DNA of 64,000 nt, from contig JAQVBE010000007.1 of assembly GCA_028690445.1 (NCBI GenBank), positions 62,001 through 126,000 on the forward strand, in the 5' to 3' direction. The notes beneath the pieces are model-generated. The model did no database searches. It saw only the letters and a program-made list of their open reading frames with translations, and was not told the DNA's origin. Position numbers and translations under genes: made by a program. Shown here in pieces: positions 44,919 through 54,652 of this stretch (its first letter is position 1; each line of letters starts with the position of its first letter). This stretch comes from Aliarcobacter sp. Lineage in GTDB: Bacteria; Campylobacterota; Campylobacteria; Campylobacterales; Arcobacteraceae.

Positions 44919-47237
44919 TTAAACTATGATTATTTCTCTATTTTGAACTATTTTTTTACTAAGTAAATCATTTATTACAGATTCTCGAATTGTAATTTCT
45001 AATTTTTTGCAAGCACTTTTAAAAGCTTCTTCTTCTCCAACAATAAAACACATACTTTTTGCCCTTGTGATTGCTGTATATAAAAGTTTTGTATTATGCA
45101 TAATATAATGTGAAAAACTCATGGGTATCAAAGCGTTTTCATACTCCATTCCTTGAGTTTTGTGAATAGTTAAACAATATGCTAAACTAAGTAATGTATA
45201 TACATTTTCAAAATCATAAAATACTACCATATCATCATTCGGATATAAAACAATACATTTTTCTTCTTCAAAATCAAGTTTAATTATAAGCCCTAATTGA
45301 CCATTATAAACTCTTCTTTCTAAAAAATCTGATGAGCCACTTTTATACATACTCATAGTTTGAGCTTTCATATTTTCATTTTTAATATGAATTACTTTAT
45401 CAGTTAATTTATATTCATAAACCTTAGAAACAAAAGCTTTTCCTTTTGTATGATTAAAAAGTTTTTGCAATTGAATATTTAGATTATCAACTCCTAAAAT
45501 TCCAGCTTTCATAGGAGTAATTACTTGAAAAAGTGTCAAAGCTTTTGAAATCTTTTTTTTCTTTATAAAGTCATAATATTGTTCTATATAACCTGCTGAA
45601 ATATTTAGAATATTATTTAAAATATATTCAGAATTTTCACCTCTTAAATCAGCAAATTCATTTGATGAAGCAGAATTTTTTAAAGCATAATAGTTTGAAA
45701 TAGAAACATCAATAAATTTAAAATCATCATACTCTTCTTTATAAGCTGGAACTTCACCACGTCTAATATCATTTGCAATAATTGCAATTGCTTGATTTTC
45801 ATTTTGTCTATAAATTTTTGTTAATTTACAAATGGGTGCAAGTTCATATTTTATGGCATCTGCTAAAACATTTCCAGCTCCAATAGCTGGTAATTGTCCA
45901 TCATCTCCAACAATTATAAAAATAGTATCATCTGCTATTTTTGAAATAATTTGATAAAAAGTTACAGAATTAACCATTGAAGCTTCATCAAGCAAAATCG
46001 CTTTATATGGAAAAAAATCTTTCTCTTTGTGTTTCATTAAAAGTGATTGAATTGTTGAAGAGTTATAACCTGTTGTATCTGAAATTCTTTGACTTGCAAT
46101 CCCAGAAAGTGCAATAGTGATAATATCATCATAAGACATAGTTTCTTCAAGAAGCTCTAAAATTGCCCTACTTGAAGTTGATTTTCCAGTTCCTGCGTAA
46201 CCTATTAAAAATAGAGTTTTATCTCCATTATTTATAAGTTCAACTGCTTTTTTTTGCTCTGTACTTAATTCAAACCCTAGTGTTTCTTGTTTTTTTATCA
46301 AATATTCATCAAAAGTTGCAATGATTTTTCGGTTTTTTTCATCTTTTCTTCTTGTGAAAAACTCTAAAATCCGCTTTTCTGCATAATAAAGCATAGATAA
46401 AGCATATCTATTTTCACTTGTTACAAAAAGATCTTCTTCAACTAACATTTTTGAAATAGCTGATTCATATAAACCTTCTTCATTAAAAAATCGTAAACTA
46501 TCATCTAAAAGTTTATATAAATGAAATTTTTCTATTGATGAGTTTCCATTATTGTCACAATATTCTCTTAAAGTATAATTCAAACAAGCCATTATTCTAA
46601 ACTCAGATTTTGGATCAATCCCAAGTGACTTTGCAATTTCATCGGCTCTTTTAAAGCCTATTCCTTTTATGTTTATTAAAATATATGGATTTTCTTTTAT
46701 TTTCTCAATAAGGTTTTCAACTTCACCTAAACTTGAATATATTTTTGTAATAAGGTTTGAAGTAACTCCAAATTTTGCTAGAAATGAACCTAATTCTCTT
46801 AAATGTTGAAATTTTTGCCAAGAACTAACTATCATTTCTAGTTTTTTCTTTTTAATTCCTTTAAAATCTAAAAGTTCATTTGGTCTATTATTTAAAATAT
46901 CAATCAACTCTTCTTCATCATATTTTTCCAGTAAATCATGGGCAAATTTTTTACCAACACCTTTTACTATTTTTGTAAGGAAAAAGAAAATTTCAGCCTC
47001 TTTTAGTTGTAAAGTATCAAATTCAAATTGAACACCATATTTTTTATGTGTTATCCAATTTCCTTTTAAAATTACTTCTTCACCAACTATTTTTTCAATA
47101 TCAGTATCAAAATATGAACCACAAATTTTTTGATTATTTTCTAAAACTGCAATTATGTATTTTGTTTCATCATTTTTGTATAAAACTTTTTTTATAACTC
47201 CTGATAATTTAAAGCTTTTATACTCTTCTTGGCTCAT
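44919..47237 (-). CDS. RecD2-like DNA helicase
   Basis: This 772-residue protein has an N-terminal OB/HhH region (about residues 1-200, with FKGIKKKKLEMI and KGIGFKRADEIAKSLGID) then a superfamily 1 helicase core. Walker A is LIGYAGTGKSTSSRAIL, Walker B ILLDEASMV, motif III GDDGQLPAIG, and the final motifs LAYCLTIHKTQGMEYE with YTAITRAKS. RecD2 enzymes move 5' to 3' and act in DNA repair without RecBC. Its ATG overlaps the preceding gene's stop. Confidence 0.9.
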   Translation of the reverse strand: MSQEEYKSFKLSGVIKKVLYKNDETKYIIAVLENNQKICGSYFDTDIEKIVGEEVILKGNWITHKKYGVQFEFDTLQLKEAEIFFFLTKIVKGVGKKFAHDLLEKYDEEELIDILNNRPNELLDFKGIKKKKLEMIVSSWQKFQHLRELGSFLAKFGVTSNLITKIYSSLGEVENLIEKIKENPYILINIKGIGFKRADEIAKSLGIDPKSEFRIMACLNYTLREYCDNNGNSSIEKFHLYKLLDDSLRFFNEEGLYESAISKMLVEEDLFVTSENRYALSMLYYAEKRILEFFTRRKDEKNRKIIATFDEYLIKKQETLGFELSTEQKKAVELINNGDKTLFLIGYAGTGKSTSSRAILELLEETMSYDDIITIALSGIASQRISDTTGYNSSTIQSLLMKHKEKDFFPYKAILLDEASMVNSVTFYQIISKIADDTIFIIVGDDGQLPAIGAGNVLADAIKYELAPICKLTKIYRQNENQAIAIIANDIRRGEVPAYKEEYDDFKFIDVSISNYYALKNSASSNEFADLRGENSEYILNNILNISAGYIEQYYDFIKKKKISKALTLFQVITPMKAGILGVDNLNIQLQKLFNHTKGKAFVSKVYEYKLTDKVIHIKNENMKAQTMSMYKSGSSDFLERRVYNGQLGLIIKLDFEEEKCIVLYPNDDMVVFYDFENVYTLLSLAYCLTIHKTQGMEYENALIPMSFSHYIMHNTKLLYTAITRAKSMCFIVGEEEAFKSACKKLEITIRESVINDLLSKKIVQNREIIIV

Positions 47238-47602
47238 TAATATCCATCAGTAAATTTTTGATTTTTATGTTTATCTTTTTTATAATTACTACTATTTTTT
47301 TCTTTTTGAATAAGATTTGCATCTTTTAATAAAATTGCTCTTTCATCTTCAAAAGATTTAGAATGCTCTTCTAAATAAAACATTGTTTTGTTTATAAAAG
47401 CTTTTATTCCCTCATAATATTCAGAATATAACTCTATCTCTTTTGTTTTTATCATTTCTTCATAGTTTTTTTTAGTTCTTTGCTTGAATAATTCATTATC
47501 AAAATTATCAAGTTTTAATAATGAAATAGTTCGCGTAAAAAATTTTTCTAAAACTCTTATATATTTGATTCTTTGTTGTTTTTCATTTACTTCATAAATC
47601 AT
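47237..47602 (-). CDS. Helical protein of unknown function upstream of recD2
   Basis: This 121-residue protein is mostly helical, with YIRVLEKFFTRTISLLKLDNF, then YYEGIKAFINKTMFYLEEHS and a lysine-rich tail (NSSNYKKDKHKNQKFTDGY). It has no cysteines or signal peptide. Its end overlaps the RecD2 start, and its start overlaps the arsC-like stop by 4 bp, so the three genes form one coupled operon. A role beside the helicase is possible. Not recognised. Confidence 0.65.
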   Translation of the reverse strand: MIYEVNEKQQRIKYIRVLEKFFTRTISLLKLDNFDNELFKQRTKKNYEEMIKTKEIELYSEYYEGIKAFINKTMFYLEEHSKSFEDERAILLKDANLIQKEKNSSNYKKDKHKNQKFTDGY

Positions 47603-47949
47603 TTAAGTAATTCTTCTAGATTTTCAATAGGTCTTGCAATTACAGCTATTTCACCTTTTATAATAATTGGTCGCTCAATTAAAATAGGATTTTCAGCCAT
47701 AATTTCTATTAATTTATCTTCATCATCTATCTCTTTTAAATTTAACTCTTTATATATATCTTCACCTGTTCTTAAAATCTGTGATGCTTTCATATTTAGT
47801 TTTTTTAAAACAGCTTTTATCTGCTCTTTTGTAGGAACATTTTCCAAATATTTAATAACACTTGTGTTTAAACCTTTTGCTTCTAGTAATTCCATAGCAT
47901 TTCTTGATTTTGAACATTCTGGATTGTGCCAAATTTCTATATCTTGCAT
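47599..47949 (-). CDS. ArsC-family glutaredoxin-dependent reductase
   Basis: This 116-residue protein is of the ArsC/YffB family. It opens with DIEIWHNPECSKSRNAMELLEAKG, where Cys12 is the nucleophile, and has IMAENPILIERPIII with the conserved Arg of the anion site. The match to arsenate reductases is good, but no other arsenic genes are near, so the substrate is uncertain. A -10-like ATATAATAAA lies about 30 nt before the start on the minus strand. Confidence 0.85.
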   Translation of the reverse strand: MQDIEIWHNPECSKSRNAMELLEAKGLNTSVIKYLENVPTKEQIKAVLKKLNMKASQILRTGEDIYKELNLKEIDDEDKLIEIMAENPILIERPIIIKGEIAVIARPIENLEELLK

Positions 47950-48135
47950 AAATAAACCTTAAATAATATATTATTGTTTATTATATCTAAAACTTTTTTA
48001 TAGGAAATAAAACATTACAAAATGCAATATTCTTTTTTTCTAGGAAATTCGATAATTAGAATTAAAATGATATCTTTTTAAAATAAAGAATATTACACTT
48101 GTTACACTTTCTATGGTATTTAAAAAAACAATACT

Positions 48136-49069
48136 ATGACAAATCTATTCAAAAGAAACAAAACTTACTATATACGAATATCTTTAAATGATAATTTAAA
48201 AATATATTTTGGTAATAAAATAGAATATGTTAAAAGTTTAAATACTAATAATATAAATGATGCTAGTCTTATTGCAAAATATTTAATATCCAAATTTAAC
48301 TACATAAAGAGAAGTTTTAATATGTTTAGTGCAAAAGAAATCAAACAATACATTGATGAGTTTAAAAAAACAAACTTTGATAATATTATAAATCGTAATT
48401 CACACTTATCTATTGATGAAATAAATAGTCTTATTGTTGATTTAAACAAAGAAGTTGATATCTATGATGAAATAATAGAAAAAGAATTTTATAGCCTATT
48501 AGAATTAATTAATTTAGATGATACAAAAGAATTAGAGTTTGGATTAGATGTTGATGTTGCACAAAAATTTAAAAAATATATTATTCAAATAAAAATCAAT
48601 GCACTAAATGAAGTTAAAAAAAATATTAAAAATAAAGTTGATGTTACAACTATCAAAGAAGTTTCAATCATGCCTGATACTTTTGTAACTATTGAAGATG
48701 CTTTTGAGGAATATTTAAAAACAAGAGATGGTATAAGTGAAGGACGCAAGTGAAAGAGATGTAAAACATTTTATAAAATTTTGTAATACAAATAAAATGG
48801 TATATATTCAAGAATTACAAAATAAGCATATAATCAATTATAGAGAACATTTACAAAAAATTAAATCTAAAGGAACAATTGGAAGTTTAAACACTTCTTT
48901 GAAGAATATTATTGCATTTTTAAATCATTGTAGTGATGTTGCTCATTACATACCAAAGATTACAAAAAAAGTTTTATTTAATCTTACAATAAGAGATAAA
49001 GTAGCAAGTAAAAGAAGCCCATATAACGATGTTCTTCTATTTTTTGTAAAGCTTTTAAAAATTGTTTGA
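48136..49069 (+). pseudogene. Frameshifted and truncated tyrosine integrase
   Basis: The first part (48136-48753) encodes an integrase N-terminus of 205 residues: MTNLFKRNKTYYIRISLNDN and FVTIEDAFEEYLKTRDGISEG. It stops at 48753, but the next frame continues the same protein from about 48743 (ASERDVKHFIKFCNTNKMVYIQE, HIINYREHLQKIKSKG) to about 49020, where the homology ends. The catalytic domain with the R-H-R-Y residues is missing. It is a dead relic of a mobile element. After 49020 comes unrelated AT-rich DNA with a short minus-strand reading frame (HRYMGF region) that I do not recognise. Confidence 0.78.
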
Positions 49070-49266
49070 TATTAGTTTCATCAATTCTATAATCAAACTT
49101 TTGTAATAAATCTATTATTAATAAAATCATTTGGGTATTTAAATATTTGTATATAAAAATTAGTTTTTATATATAACCTATTTTAAGTTGAATAAATAAT
49201 TTAATTAGTTGTAGTAGTTTTATTTAGTATAATAGACAAAATAATTAAAAACATAAGGAAAAGTAA

Positions 49267-50754
49267 TTGCTGTTTAACTCATACGAATTTATCTTCGTAT
49301 TCCTACCAATAACCTTTTTTATATACTTTTATCTAAATAGTAAAAGATTAACAATAGCTGCAAAAGGTTTTTTGGTTTTTGCAAGTTTGTTTTTTTACTC
49401 TTGGTGGAGTATTGTATATTTACCTTTAATATTGTCTTCGATTTTGTTTAACTATCTAATAGGAACAACATTAAGTAAAAGTAATGAAGATAATAAAATA
49501 GGATTGAATAAAACTTTTAGTAAAAAATCTATTTTAACTTTTGGTATAGTTTGTAATGTAGCTTTGTTAGGATATTTTAAATATACAAATTTTTTCCTAG
49601 AAAACTTTAATGGAATATTTGGTTCAAATATTCCATTACAACATATTATCCTTCCTTTAGGAATAAGTTTTTTTACATTTACGCAAATAGCATTCCTAGT
49701 AGATGCATATAGAAAAGAAGTAAAAGAGTATGATTTAGTAAGATATATGCTTTTTGTAACATACTTTCCACATTTGTTAGCAGGACCAATTCTTCATCAT
49801 AAAGAAATGATGCCACAATTTGCAAATCCAAGAAATAGCGTGATAAATTATAGAAATATAGCTGTTGGTTTGTTTATATTTTCTATTGGATTGTTTAAAA
49901 AAGTAATTATTGCTGATACTTTTGCCGTTTGGGCAAATGCAGGATTTGATACAGCAACAACTTTGAATTTCTTTGAAGCATGGGCAACATCTTTGTCTTA
50001 TACTTTCCAATTGTACTTTGACTTTTCAGGTTATACTGATATGGCAATAGGTATATCATTAATGTTTAATATAAAACTTCCAATCAACTTTAACTCTCCA
50101 TATAAAGCACTGTCTATTCAAGACTTCTGGAGAAGATGGCATATGACACTTTCAAGATTTTTGCGAGATTATATATATATCCCATTGGGTGGAAATAAGA
50201 ATGGAAATTTTAGAACATATGTAAACCTAATGGCAACCTTCGTAATAGGGGGATTCTGGCATGGAGCAGGATGGACATTTTTGTTTTGGGGATTTCTTCA
50301 TGGATTAGCACTTTGCATTCATAGAGTTTGGACAAAGTTAGGATTTAAAATGTGGACTTGGTTGGCTTGGTTAATAACATTTAACTTTGTGAATGTGGCA
50401 TGGATATTTTTTAGAGCAAAAGAGTGGGATGATGCTATTAAGGTTTTAAAAGGAATGGTTGGTTTAAGTGGATTTATCATAGAAAATATTACTTTAACAA
50501 ATTTAATTAAATTGGATCCAGAAACATTAAAACTTATTAGTATAGTGGGAAATGTTAGTAAAATAGATATGATACTTTATATTTTAATTGTATTTTTATC
50601 CATATTTATTTTATTTATTAAAAATAGTATAGAATTAACAAATAAATTTAGAATGAATAATTATTATATTTTATTCATTGTATTTTGTTTTTTAACGTCA
50701 TTATTATTTATAAACTCAATAAAAGAAACGGAGTTTTTATATTTTGACTTCTAA
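49267..50754 (+). CDS. MBOAT-family O-acyltransferase (AlgI-like)
   Basis: This 495-residue protein has about eleven membrane helices. The MBOAT core is FWRRWHMTLSRFLRDYIYIPLGGNK (about residues 288-312) followed by FVIGGFWHGAGWTFLFWGFLHGL with conserved His332 and His345. AlgI-like proteins pass an acetyl group across the membrane for polysaccharide O-acetylation. It starts at TTG 49267, placed 8 nt after AGGAAAAG. The next gene, SGNH-like, overlaps its end, forming the usual two-part transfer system. It lies directly after the broken integrase. Confidence 0.9.
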   Translation: MLFNSYEFIFVFLPITFFIYFYLNSKRLTIAAKGFLVFASLFFYSWWSIVYLPLILSSILFNYLIGTTLSKSNEDNKIGLNKTFSKKSILTFGIVCNVALLGYFKYTNFFLENFNGIFGSNIPLQHIILPLGISFFTFTQIAFLVDAYRKEVKEYDLVRYMLFVTYFPHLLAGPILHHKEMMPQFANPRNSVINYRNIAVGLFIFSIGLFKKVIIADTFAVWANAGFDTATTLNFFEAWATSLSYTFQLYFDFSGYTDMAIGISLMFNIKLPINFNSPYKALSIQDFWRRWHMTLSRFLRDYIYIPLGGNKNGNFRTYVNLMATFVIGGFWHGAGWTFLFWGFLHGLALCIHRVWTKLGFKMWTWLAWLITFNFVNVAWIFFRAKEWDDAIKVLKGMVGLSGFIIENITLTNLIKLDPETLKLISIVGNVSKIDMILYILIVFLSIFILFIKNSIELTNKFRMNNYYILFIVFCFLTSLLFINSIKETEFLYFDF

Positions 50755-51688
50755 AAAATTTGTTAAAAAGACTTTATTAATAATTATTGGAATTATAATA
50801 TTTGTAATATCTACAAATATATATATAAATGAATTTGGTTTATTTGGTAATGTAAAAAATAAACAATATAGAGTCTATGTAGATGAAAAAACCACAAAAT
50901 ATTTATATTCCTTTAATTATATACCTTCAAATTTTGATGGAATTTTAGTTGGACCATCATTATCAGATCAAATGATGAATACTCAAAAAATTGAAAATCA
51001 TAAAATTTATAATTTATCAATGGATGGTGGAAATATTTCTGAACTTAAATTTGCAATTGACAATGTATTAAAATTTGGGAATATAAAAACTTTTATAATT
51101 TGTTTAGACCCCTACATAACTAAAAATAGTGGTACAAAATCATCTCAAATTAATAAAAAAGAATATTATGGATCATTAGGTTCATTGTTTATTATAAAAT
51201 ATTATGTAAAAAAATATTTAGAGTATAAAAAAATGGGAACTAATAGCATATATTATGATAGTTATTGGGGATATACGGATAATGAATATGCTAAAAAAGA
51301 TGAAGATTCTACATTAAATATTAATAAAAATTTATCTTCATTAGATAATAATAATTATGATTATAGTAGTTTAAAAATAGATAAAGTTGCATATAATGAA
51401 CTAAAAGAAGTTATTGAAAGAGTTAGAAAAAATAATATAAAAATTGTTGCATATTACTATCCTACTCCAAAAAAAATATTTGAACATCCAAATTTTAAAT
51501 TACATTATAATGAATATCGATTAAAAATTGACAAATTATTAAATAATGATGATATTGTTATTGATTTCACAACTAATACTTATGATTATATTAGTGAGAA
51601 TGATAATAGTTATTCAGATGGAGGTCATTTGAGTAGGTTAGGTGCAAACAATGTAATAAAAGTTTTAAATGAAAAATTAAATCAATAA
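50744..51688 (+). CDS. Anchored SGNH-like O-acyl transfer partner of the MBOAT protein
   Basis: This 314-residue protein has an N-terminal membrane helix (residues 8-26) and a periplasmic domain. ILVGPSLSDQM (Ser72/Ser74 region, replacing GDS), NLSMDGGNISELK, and the C-terminal DGGHLSRLGANN (Asp292, His295) form an SGNH/AlgX-like active site. It probably moves the acyl group from the MBOAT protein to a surface sugar. It starts at TTG 50744 inside the MBOAT stop region, an 11-bp overlap that couples translation. The substrate is unknown. Confidence 0.75.
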   Translation: MTSKKFVKKTLLIIIGIIIFVISTNIYINEFGLFGNVKNKQYRVYVDEKTTKYLYSFNYIPSNFDGILVGPSLSDQMMNTQKIENHKIYNLSMDGGNISELKFAIDNVLKFGNIKTFIICLDPYITKNSGTKSSQINKKEYYGSLGSLFIIKYYVKKYLEYKKMGTNSIYYDSYWGYTDNEYAKKDEDSTLNINKNLSSLDNNNYDYSSLKIDKVAYNELKEVIERVRKNNIKIVAYYYPTPKKIFEHPNFKLHYNEYRLKIDKLLNNDDIVIDFTTNTYDYISENDNSYSDGGHLSRLGANNVIKVLNEKLNQ

Positions 51689-52086
51689 TTCTTTATTGGA
51701 TATTTTGTAAAATGTAGTATATAAATCTAAAAATAAAAATATTGAAAAGGAAGTAGCTAATAAAAAACAATAGTGAAAGTTTTAGATTTTATAAAAAATT
51801 ATTTCTAAATTTTAATTATACTATATTTTTTACAATTCAAGCAAAATAGAAATATAAACTAAGTTTTTTGATAAAGTTGTAATTTTAAGTTATATCCTTT
51901 ATAATTAATTTAATCCTTATTTCAAACAAACCATTAAGTCATTATTTTTCTTTTTAGGTGGATCGTCTTGGATCCACTTCTCCATAAATGGCTAACTTAA
52001 TAAATCAAGTTGTAGTTTTAGGGTTGTACTCTAAAAACCCAGAGTTTGACATACCAACCATATTAAAAATAACTTGATTAGGTTTA
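51689..52086. other. 398-bp intergenic segment with two structured elements
   Basis: No gene is visible. A first hairpin, AGGTGGATC...GATCCACTT (51956-51979), has a loop GTCTTG. A second larger element at 52003-52079 is closed by AATCAAGTT/AACTTGATT (9 bp) and contains inner stems GGTTG/CAACC and ACTCT/AGAGT plus a GGGTT/AACCC alternative. They could be transcription terminators of the convergent genes, a small RNA, or remnants of mobile DNA. Confidence 0.45.
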
Positions 52087-52335
52087 CTATCTTTCAATCT
52101 CATAAGTATTTTGTAAATCCAAACTTCTTACATAAATTTGATAATCTTCTTCAAGATTTTTGTCCCTTAGATATGATTTTAAAGAGTAGTTTTCTTCTTC
52201 TAAACTATCTTTTTTATCAATTAAATCTTTGATTCTTAAATTTACTAAATCTAACTTTTGTAAATGTTGATTTAAAGCTTCATTATCTAATTTTGCTTTT
52301 TCCAAATGTGATTTTAAAATAAACAAAGATCTCAT
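52087..52335 (-). CDS. Small coiled-coil protein, unknown
   Basis: This 82-residue protein is a heptad-rich helix: LKSHLEKAKLDNEALNQHLQKLD, then KKDSLEEENYSLKSYL. It has no cysteine and no signal peptide. It lies beside the structured intergenic segment and another orphan gene. There is no clear ribosome site, so the start (ATG at 52335) is uncertain. Not recognised. Confidence 0.5.
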   Translation of the reverse strand: MRSLFILKSHLEKAKLDNEALNQHLQKLDLVNLRIKDLIDKKDSLEEENYSLKSYLRDKNLEEDYQIYVRSLDLQNTYEIER

Positions 52336-52400
52336 AGTTCAAATAATAATTTATCACCTGTAGAGTTTGAAGAAAAAATGTTACAAAAGGAAAAAGTTGC

Positions 52401-52742
52401 TTAGAAGTTTATTGTTCTTTGTATGATACAGGGTTGACAGATCAAATATATTTCATTGTTTAGTTGTAATGCCATTTTATTTGATAAGGCTAATTCTAAA
52501 CCTAACCAATTCACTTTTGTATTTTTATACATATAGGCATAATTTTTAATAGTTTGTTTTTGTTGAGGAGTTTTATTTTCAATTTCAACTAATTCATTTA
52601 TTTTTTCTACAAAATTATCTTTGATGATTTTATTTTCTTTAATTTTGTTTTTTATACTTATCATCACATAGGTAGTAAGTTTTTTATATAGAAACTTTTT
52701 ATGTTGAGCATATTCAACTTTTATAGTATTTAGTAAATCCAT
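52401..52742 (-). CDS. Small protein of unknown function
   Basis: This 113-residue, Lys-rich and mostly helical protein contains LVEIENKTPQQKQTIKNYAYMYKN and ends with a CxxC-like ICQPCIIQRT. The single CxxC pair could bind metal or be chance. The ATG at 52742 follows an AAAGGAT ribosome site (minus strand). There is no homology I recognise, and it is in a region poor in conserved genes. Confidence 0.55.
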   Translation of the reverse strand: MDLLNTIKVEYAQHKKFLYKKLTTYVMISIKNKIKENKIIKDNFVEKINELVEIENKTPQQKQTIKNYAYMYKNTKVNWLGLELALSNKMALQLNNEIYLICQPCIIQRTINF

Positions 52743-52999
52743 TTTTTATCCTTTTTTCGTTTAAGATAAAAATGATTTTAAGTTAGAGTTTTTATTCAAT
52801 TCGTTTTTAAACAAACTATTTGAAAGAAATTTTTATATTTATATATTTTTTAATATATAAACTTTTTAATAGAAAGAAGTTTCGTTTTTAAATCAAGGAT
52901 ATAAGGAAAAAGAAATATTTATACATTGTATAACTATCGATTTTACAGCACTTCTTAATTTACCTTAAAAAAAGAATCTTACAAAATGTCATATTTATT

Positions 53000-54652
53000 T
53001 CAAATTATTAGATTTTCCCAATTATTTTCAATATAATCGGCAACTCTAAAAGAATTCGCATAAATTGTCCAAGTAAAAGGAACACTTCCACCTGTTGGCA
53101 TAAAACTACCATCTGTTACAAAAAGATTTTTTACTTCATGGGCTTGACAATATTTATTTAAAACAGAGGTTTTAGGATTTTCTCCAAATCTGCAACCACC
53201 TGCTTGTAAATTTGAAGATGGAAGTGCAGATATATCTGAAACTATATTTTCCCCTCCCATTTTTTCAAATAGTTTTATTGCTTTTTCTTCCAAAAACTTT
53301 GAAGCTACCATATCTTGAGGATGCGTTCCAATTCTAATATTTGCAACTGGAATTCCATATTTATCTTTATATTTTTCATCAACACTTATGAATGAATTAT
53401 CATTTGGTGTCCAATCTGTAAAAATTTCTATATTTAAAGTCCTTGTTTTTGTAAAAGTTTCAAAAATTTTATTTTGTAACTCTTCACCTATTATTAAGTC
53501 TCTTCCATTCCATCGTAAAAATGAAGCCCTTCTTATAGAATTTGCATGTTCAAAAAGAATATCAATAGTTCCACCTTTAAACTCTTTAGTAAAATACCAA
53601 TCCATCAGCGACCTATTTACAAAAACTCCTGCTTCTAATAAATCTTTTAAATTCATATTTGTTTTATCAAAAGTTGCACTTACAATTCCACCACTACTTG
53701 AAAGAAAGTTTTTCCCCACATTTCCACTATTATTTGCAACACCATTTGGGAAATTTTCATCTTTTGAGTTTAATAAAAGCCTTGAAGTTTCAACAGCTTG
53801 AGCAGCAACTACAAAAAGTTTTGCATTTATTTCTTTTTTTGTTCCCTCTTTTGTCAAATATGTGGCGCTTTTTATATTTTTATTTTTATCTGTATTTAGT
53901 TTTATAACATTTGCATTTGGAATTATTGTTACATTGTTTGTTAAAAGTGCATCTTTTATTAAACTAGCTCTTGAACTTCCTTTTGCTCCGCTTGAACACG
54001 CGTATGAACCACAATAATTTGAGTAATAACAAGGATTTCTATGATTTTTCTCTTTTGAAATTATTGCTCTTGGAGTTTTTATTGAATTAAAACCTAATTC
54101 TTTGCAAGATTTATCTATTAAATCTACTATTTTATTTTCAGCTAAGGCTGGATATGGAAACTCTTTTGTACTTCTTGGTTCTAAAAACTCGTACTTTTGA
54201 ACAACTCCAGAAACTCCAACAAGTTCTTCAACTTTTGTATAATATGGTTCTAATTCATCATAACTTATCGCCCAATCCACAATGTTTGAATTTTTAGGAA
54301 CTCCATAAATTGAAGCTAATTTAAAATCATTTGGTTTAAGTCTATGGAAAAATCCACTCATAAAGTTTGAAGAACCACCAAGAAGTGAACCATTCCAAAA
54401 ACTCCAACCACTTTCATAAGTTGGAAATTTTATCCACTCATTATCTCTTTTTTCTTCAATTGTATGATATTCATCTTTTAGGTTTGGAGTATAAATAGCT
54501 TTTCTTACAACTAATTCATCCTTTGAAAAATCCTTTTCATTGTAAATATCGCCTTTTTCTAAAACGCAAACTTTTAATCCAACACGGCTTAATTCATAAA
54601 TAATAGGACCAGCCCCTGCTCCACTTCCAACTACACAAATATCGTATATCAT
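53000..54652 (-). CDS. GMC-family FAD oxidoreductase (gluconate dehydrogenase-type large subunit)
   Basis: This 550-residue flavoprotein opens with VVGSGAGAGPIIYELSRVGLKVCVLEKG (FAD-binding GxGxxxG variant). It has NGSLLGGSSNFMSGFFHRLK and CYYSNYCGSYACSSGAKGSS (several Cys) and a C-terminal GGSVPFTWTIYANSFRVADYI. It is close to the large subunit of membrane sugar or gluconate dehydrogenases. It has no signal peptide and overlaps by 4 bp a Tat-signal small subunit, so it is likely exported with that partner. The substrate is unknown. Confidence 0.85.
   Translation of the reverse strand: MIYDICVVGSGAGAGPIIYELSRVGLKVCVLEKGDIYNEKDFSKDELVVRKAIYTPNLKDEYHTIEEKRDNEWIKFPTYESGWSFWNGSLLGGSSNFMSGFFHRLKPNDFKLASIYGVPKNSNIVDWAISYDELEPYYTKVEELVGVSGVVQKYEFLEPRSTKEFPYPALAENKIVDLIDKSCKELGFNSIKTPRAIISKEKNHRNPCYYSNYCGSYACSSGAKGSSRASLIKDALLTNNVTIIPNANVIKLNTDKNKNIKSATYLTKEGTKKEINAKLFVVAAQAVETSRLLLNSKDENFPNGVANNSGNVGKNFLSSSGGIVSATFDKTNMNLKDLLEAGVFVNRSLMDWYFTKEFKGGTIDILFEHANSIRRASFLRWNGRDLIIGEELQNKIFETFTKTRTLNIEIFTDWTPNDNSFISVDEKYKDKYGIPVANIRIGTHPQDMVASKFLEEKAIKLFEKMGGENIVSDISALPSSNLQAGGCRFGENPKTSVLNKYCQAHEVKNLFVTDGSFMPTGGSVPFTWTIYANSFRVADYIENNWENLII

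Noticed and set aside
47573..47962. A 129-codon plus-strand reading frame
   Set aside because: It is antisense to the ArsC-like gene, which has clear catalytic residues; the plus frame is Ser/Phe/Ile-rich and featureless.
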